From the NCBI GenBank assembly GCA_010279815.1, contig QEOQ01000508.1:596254-660253 (forward strand): 64,000 nucleotides of DNA, given 5' to 3'. Source of the DNA: Brachionus plicatilis (lineage: Eukaryota > Rotifera > Eurotatoria > Ploima > Brachionidae). The notes under the pieces were generated by a model. It worked only from the letters and a program-made list of their open reading frames with translations. It was not told where the DNA came from and searched no databases. Positions 62,737 to 64,000 of the stretch are shown here, piece after piece. Positions within the stretch are counted from its first letter, which is position 1, and each line of letters opens with the position of its first letter. The position numbers and the translations under genes were made by a program.

Positions 62737-64000
62737 TATTTTTGCATACCTTTAGGAATGAAATAAAATTATGAAAAAATGAATTTTTTTGTTGTTGTTA
62801 GGCAAACTTTATGATAAGATAGATTGGTAAATATTCATTAAATTTATATATAATAATAGGAAAAGTTCTTTAAAAAAAAAACAAAACTTATTTAATATTA
62901 ATAAAAAAAAAAGCGCATATGATTAAAAATTTACACAAAAATTTGTATTAGTTGCAATTCGAGTTGTTTTTTTGGTTAGCCGATTTGAAATTTTGCTTCA
63001 AATTAACATATTTTATTTTATTTTTGAAATCTTGTTTGTTGTTTTTGCTTTGAGGTTTAAAAGGAGAATTTATATTTCGTAATTATTGTTTTGTTTTCGT
63101 TGATTTATTGCAAGCTAGATGAATTAATAAATATCCTATTTTCTTAATGCAAGATACTCTTTAGTTTGAGCCCTTATGCTTAAGAAAATATTGGAAAATA
63201 AAAGGCTTATTTGATGAAAAAAATATAAACTTTGGTCATCAATTTTTCCGTAGAAATATACAAGTATATATTTTCTTAATTTTATAACATGATTTAAGAA
63301 TTAATTTGAACTTAAGAAGAAGAAAATTGATAATTTTTTGGTTTTAAATTTTATTATTATAATAATAAATTTTGCTTTTATATTAATTAAATTAAATGAT
63401 AAAATGATAAAAAAACGATAAAAATATTTGAACTTTAAAGTTACAAGTTTCATTTTGTATGAAAGCGAAAGATAAGCCGATACTTTTGTTTAGAACTATG
63501 CAAAATATGAGTCTAAGTTGAAGAAAGGTTGAACTTCTAGAATTTTGATTTATCTTTTGAAATTGATCAAAAAAAAAACGTAGATAATATTCATGAACTG
63601 AAAATCCAAGGATAATTTTTTTTGACTTTTTAAACTCTTTGCAATTACAAATGAAGATGACCATAAATTACAGGCACATTCAAATTGAAAAAAAATAATA
63701 AAAAATTGAAAAAGGATTTAATGGAAAATTTAATGTGAACAAAGATAAATTATACTTGACAAATGGTTTCCGAGTCGCTTAAATTGTCTACTCACAATAA
63801 AAATTTTAAAACTTCTTTATTATATAAGATAATATTTAAATTTTGTAATAATTAATTCAGGAGAACAGAATAGCTTTTTATGAACTTCAGAAAAAATTTT
63901 TTATTGATAGCTCAAAAACCCTAAGACTCCTGTGTACAATTATTATAATGAATAAATAATTTTTTTTATTCAGTTTAATAAAATCGTTGAATTCAATTTT
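62737..64000. other. Upstream flank of FLII
   Basis: AT-rich. The FLII promoter is expected just above 62736, but no specific element was recognised. No further gene seen. Confidence 0.5.

Noticed and set aside
1..64000. tRNA, rRNA or CRISPR-like arrays
   Set aside because: No tRNA B-box with a foldable cloverleaf, no rRNA-like sequence and no regularly spaced repeats were seen.

Overview
This is eukaryotic, animal-type nuclear DNA: strongly AT-rich, with spliced genes, GT..AG introns, many repeats and one 447-base assembly gap (50624-51070). DRC7 implies motile cilia, and FLII, TMEM115, HAPSTR1 and a long-ectodomain seven-helix receptor indicate a metazoan. The very short introns (47-64 nt), extreme AT content, jockey-like LINE relics and intron-free LRR-type 7TM gene would fit a rotifer such as Brachionus. 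That placement is inference only.

Layout. 1-2500: AT-rich flank with two small transposons. 2549-5481 (-): DRC7, eight exons, with a near-perfect RFX X-box 101 bp upstream of its start. 6000-9000: a nest of transposons (two hAT-type MITEs, one TA-flanked MITE, and a dead Gypsy-type integrase split by one of the hAT MITEs), followed by a Gln-rich broken reading frame. 10985-12170 (-): LINE relic. 16170-17600 (-): Shisa-like single-pass membrane protein, 5' end not found. 22480-26010: graveyard of LINE relics, one split by a MITE. 26-36.7 kb: gene-poor AT-rich DNA with one foldback element. 36687-39006 (-): dynamin-like large GTPase lacking its first exon. 39719-39910 (+): short C2H2 zinc-finger relic. 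41008-43278 (-): LRR-like ectodomain plus 7TM receptor. 45251-45917 (-): RNA polymerase II subunit RPB7, four exons. 49656-gap (+): HAPSTR1, in an unusually GC-rich exon. 51376-52081: a third long hAT-type MITE. 54725-55852 (-): TMEM115. 57447-62736 (-): FLII, four exons.

The genes do not form an operon or a shared pathway; they are independent housekeeping or ciliary genes plus lineage-type receptor and GTPase genes. The exon models for DRC7, RPB7 and FLII were worked out by hand from splice signals and keep an open frame of the expected family length. The most distinctive content is the set of small non-autonomous DNA transposons. Seven have recognisable target-site duplications: five perfect and two with 7/8 matches. 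An eighth is flanked by TA. Some sit inside older elements, so insertion order can be read directly. I did not find a multi-gene system that is clearly new.
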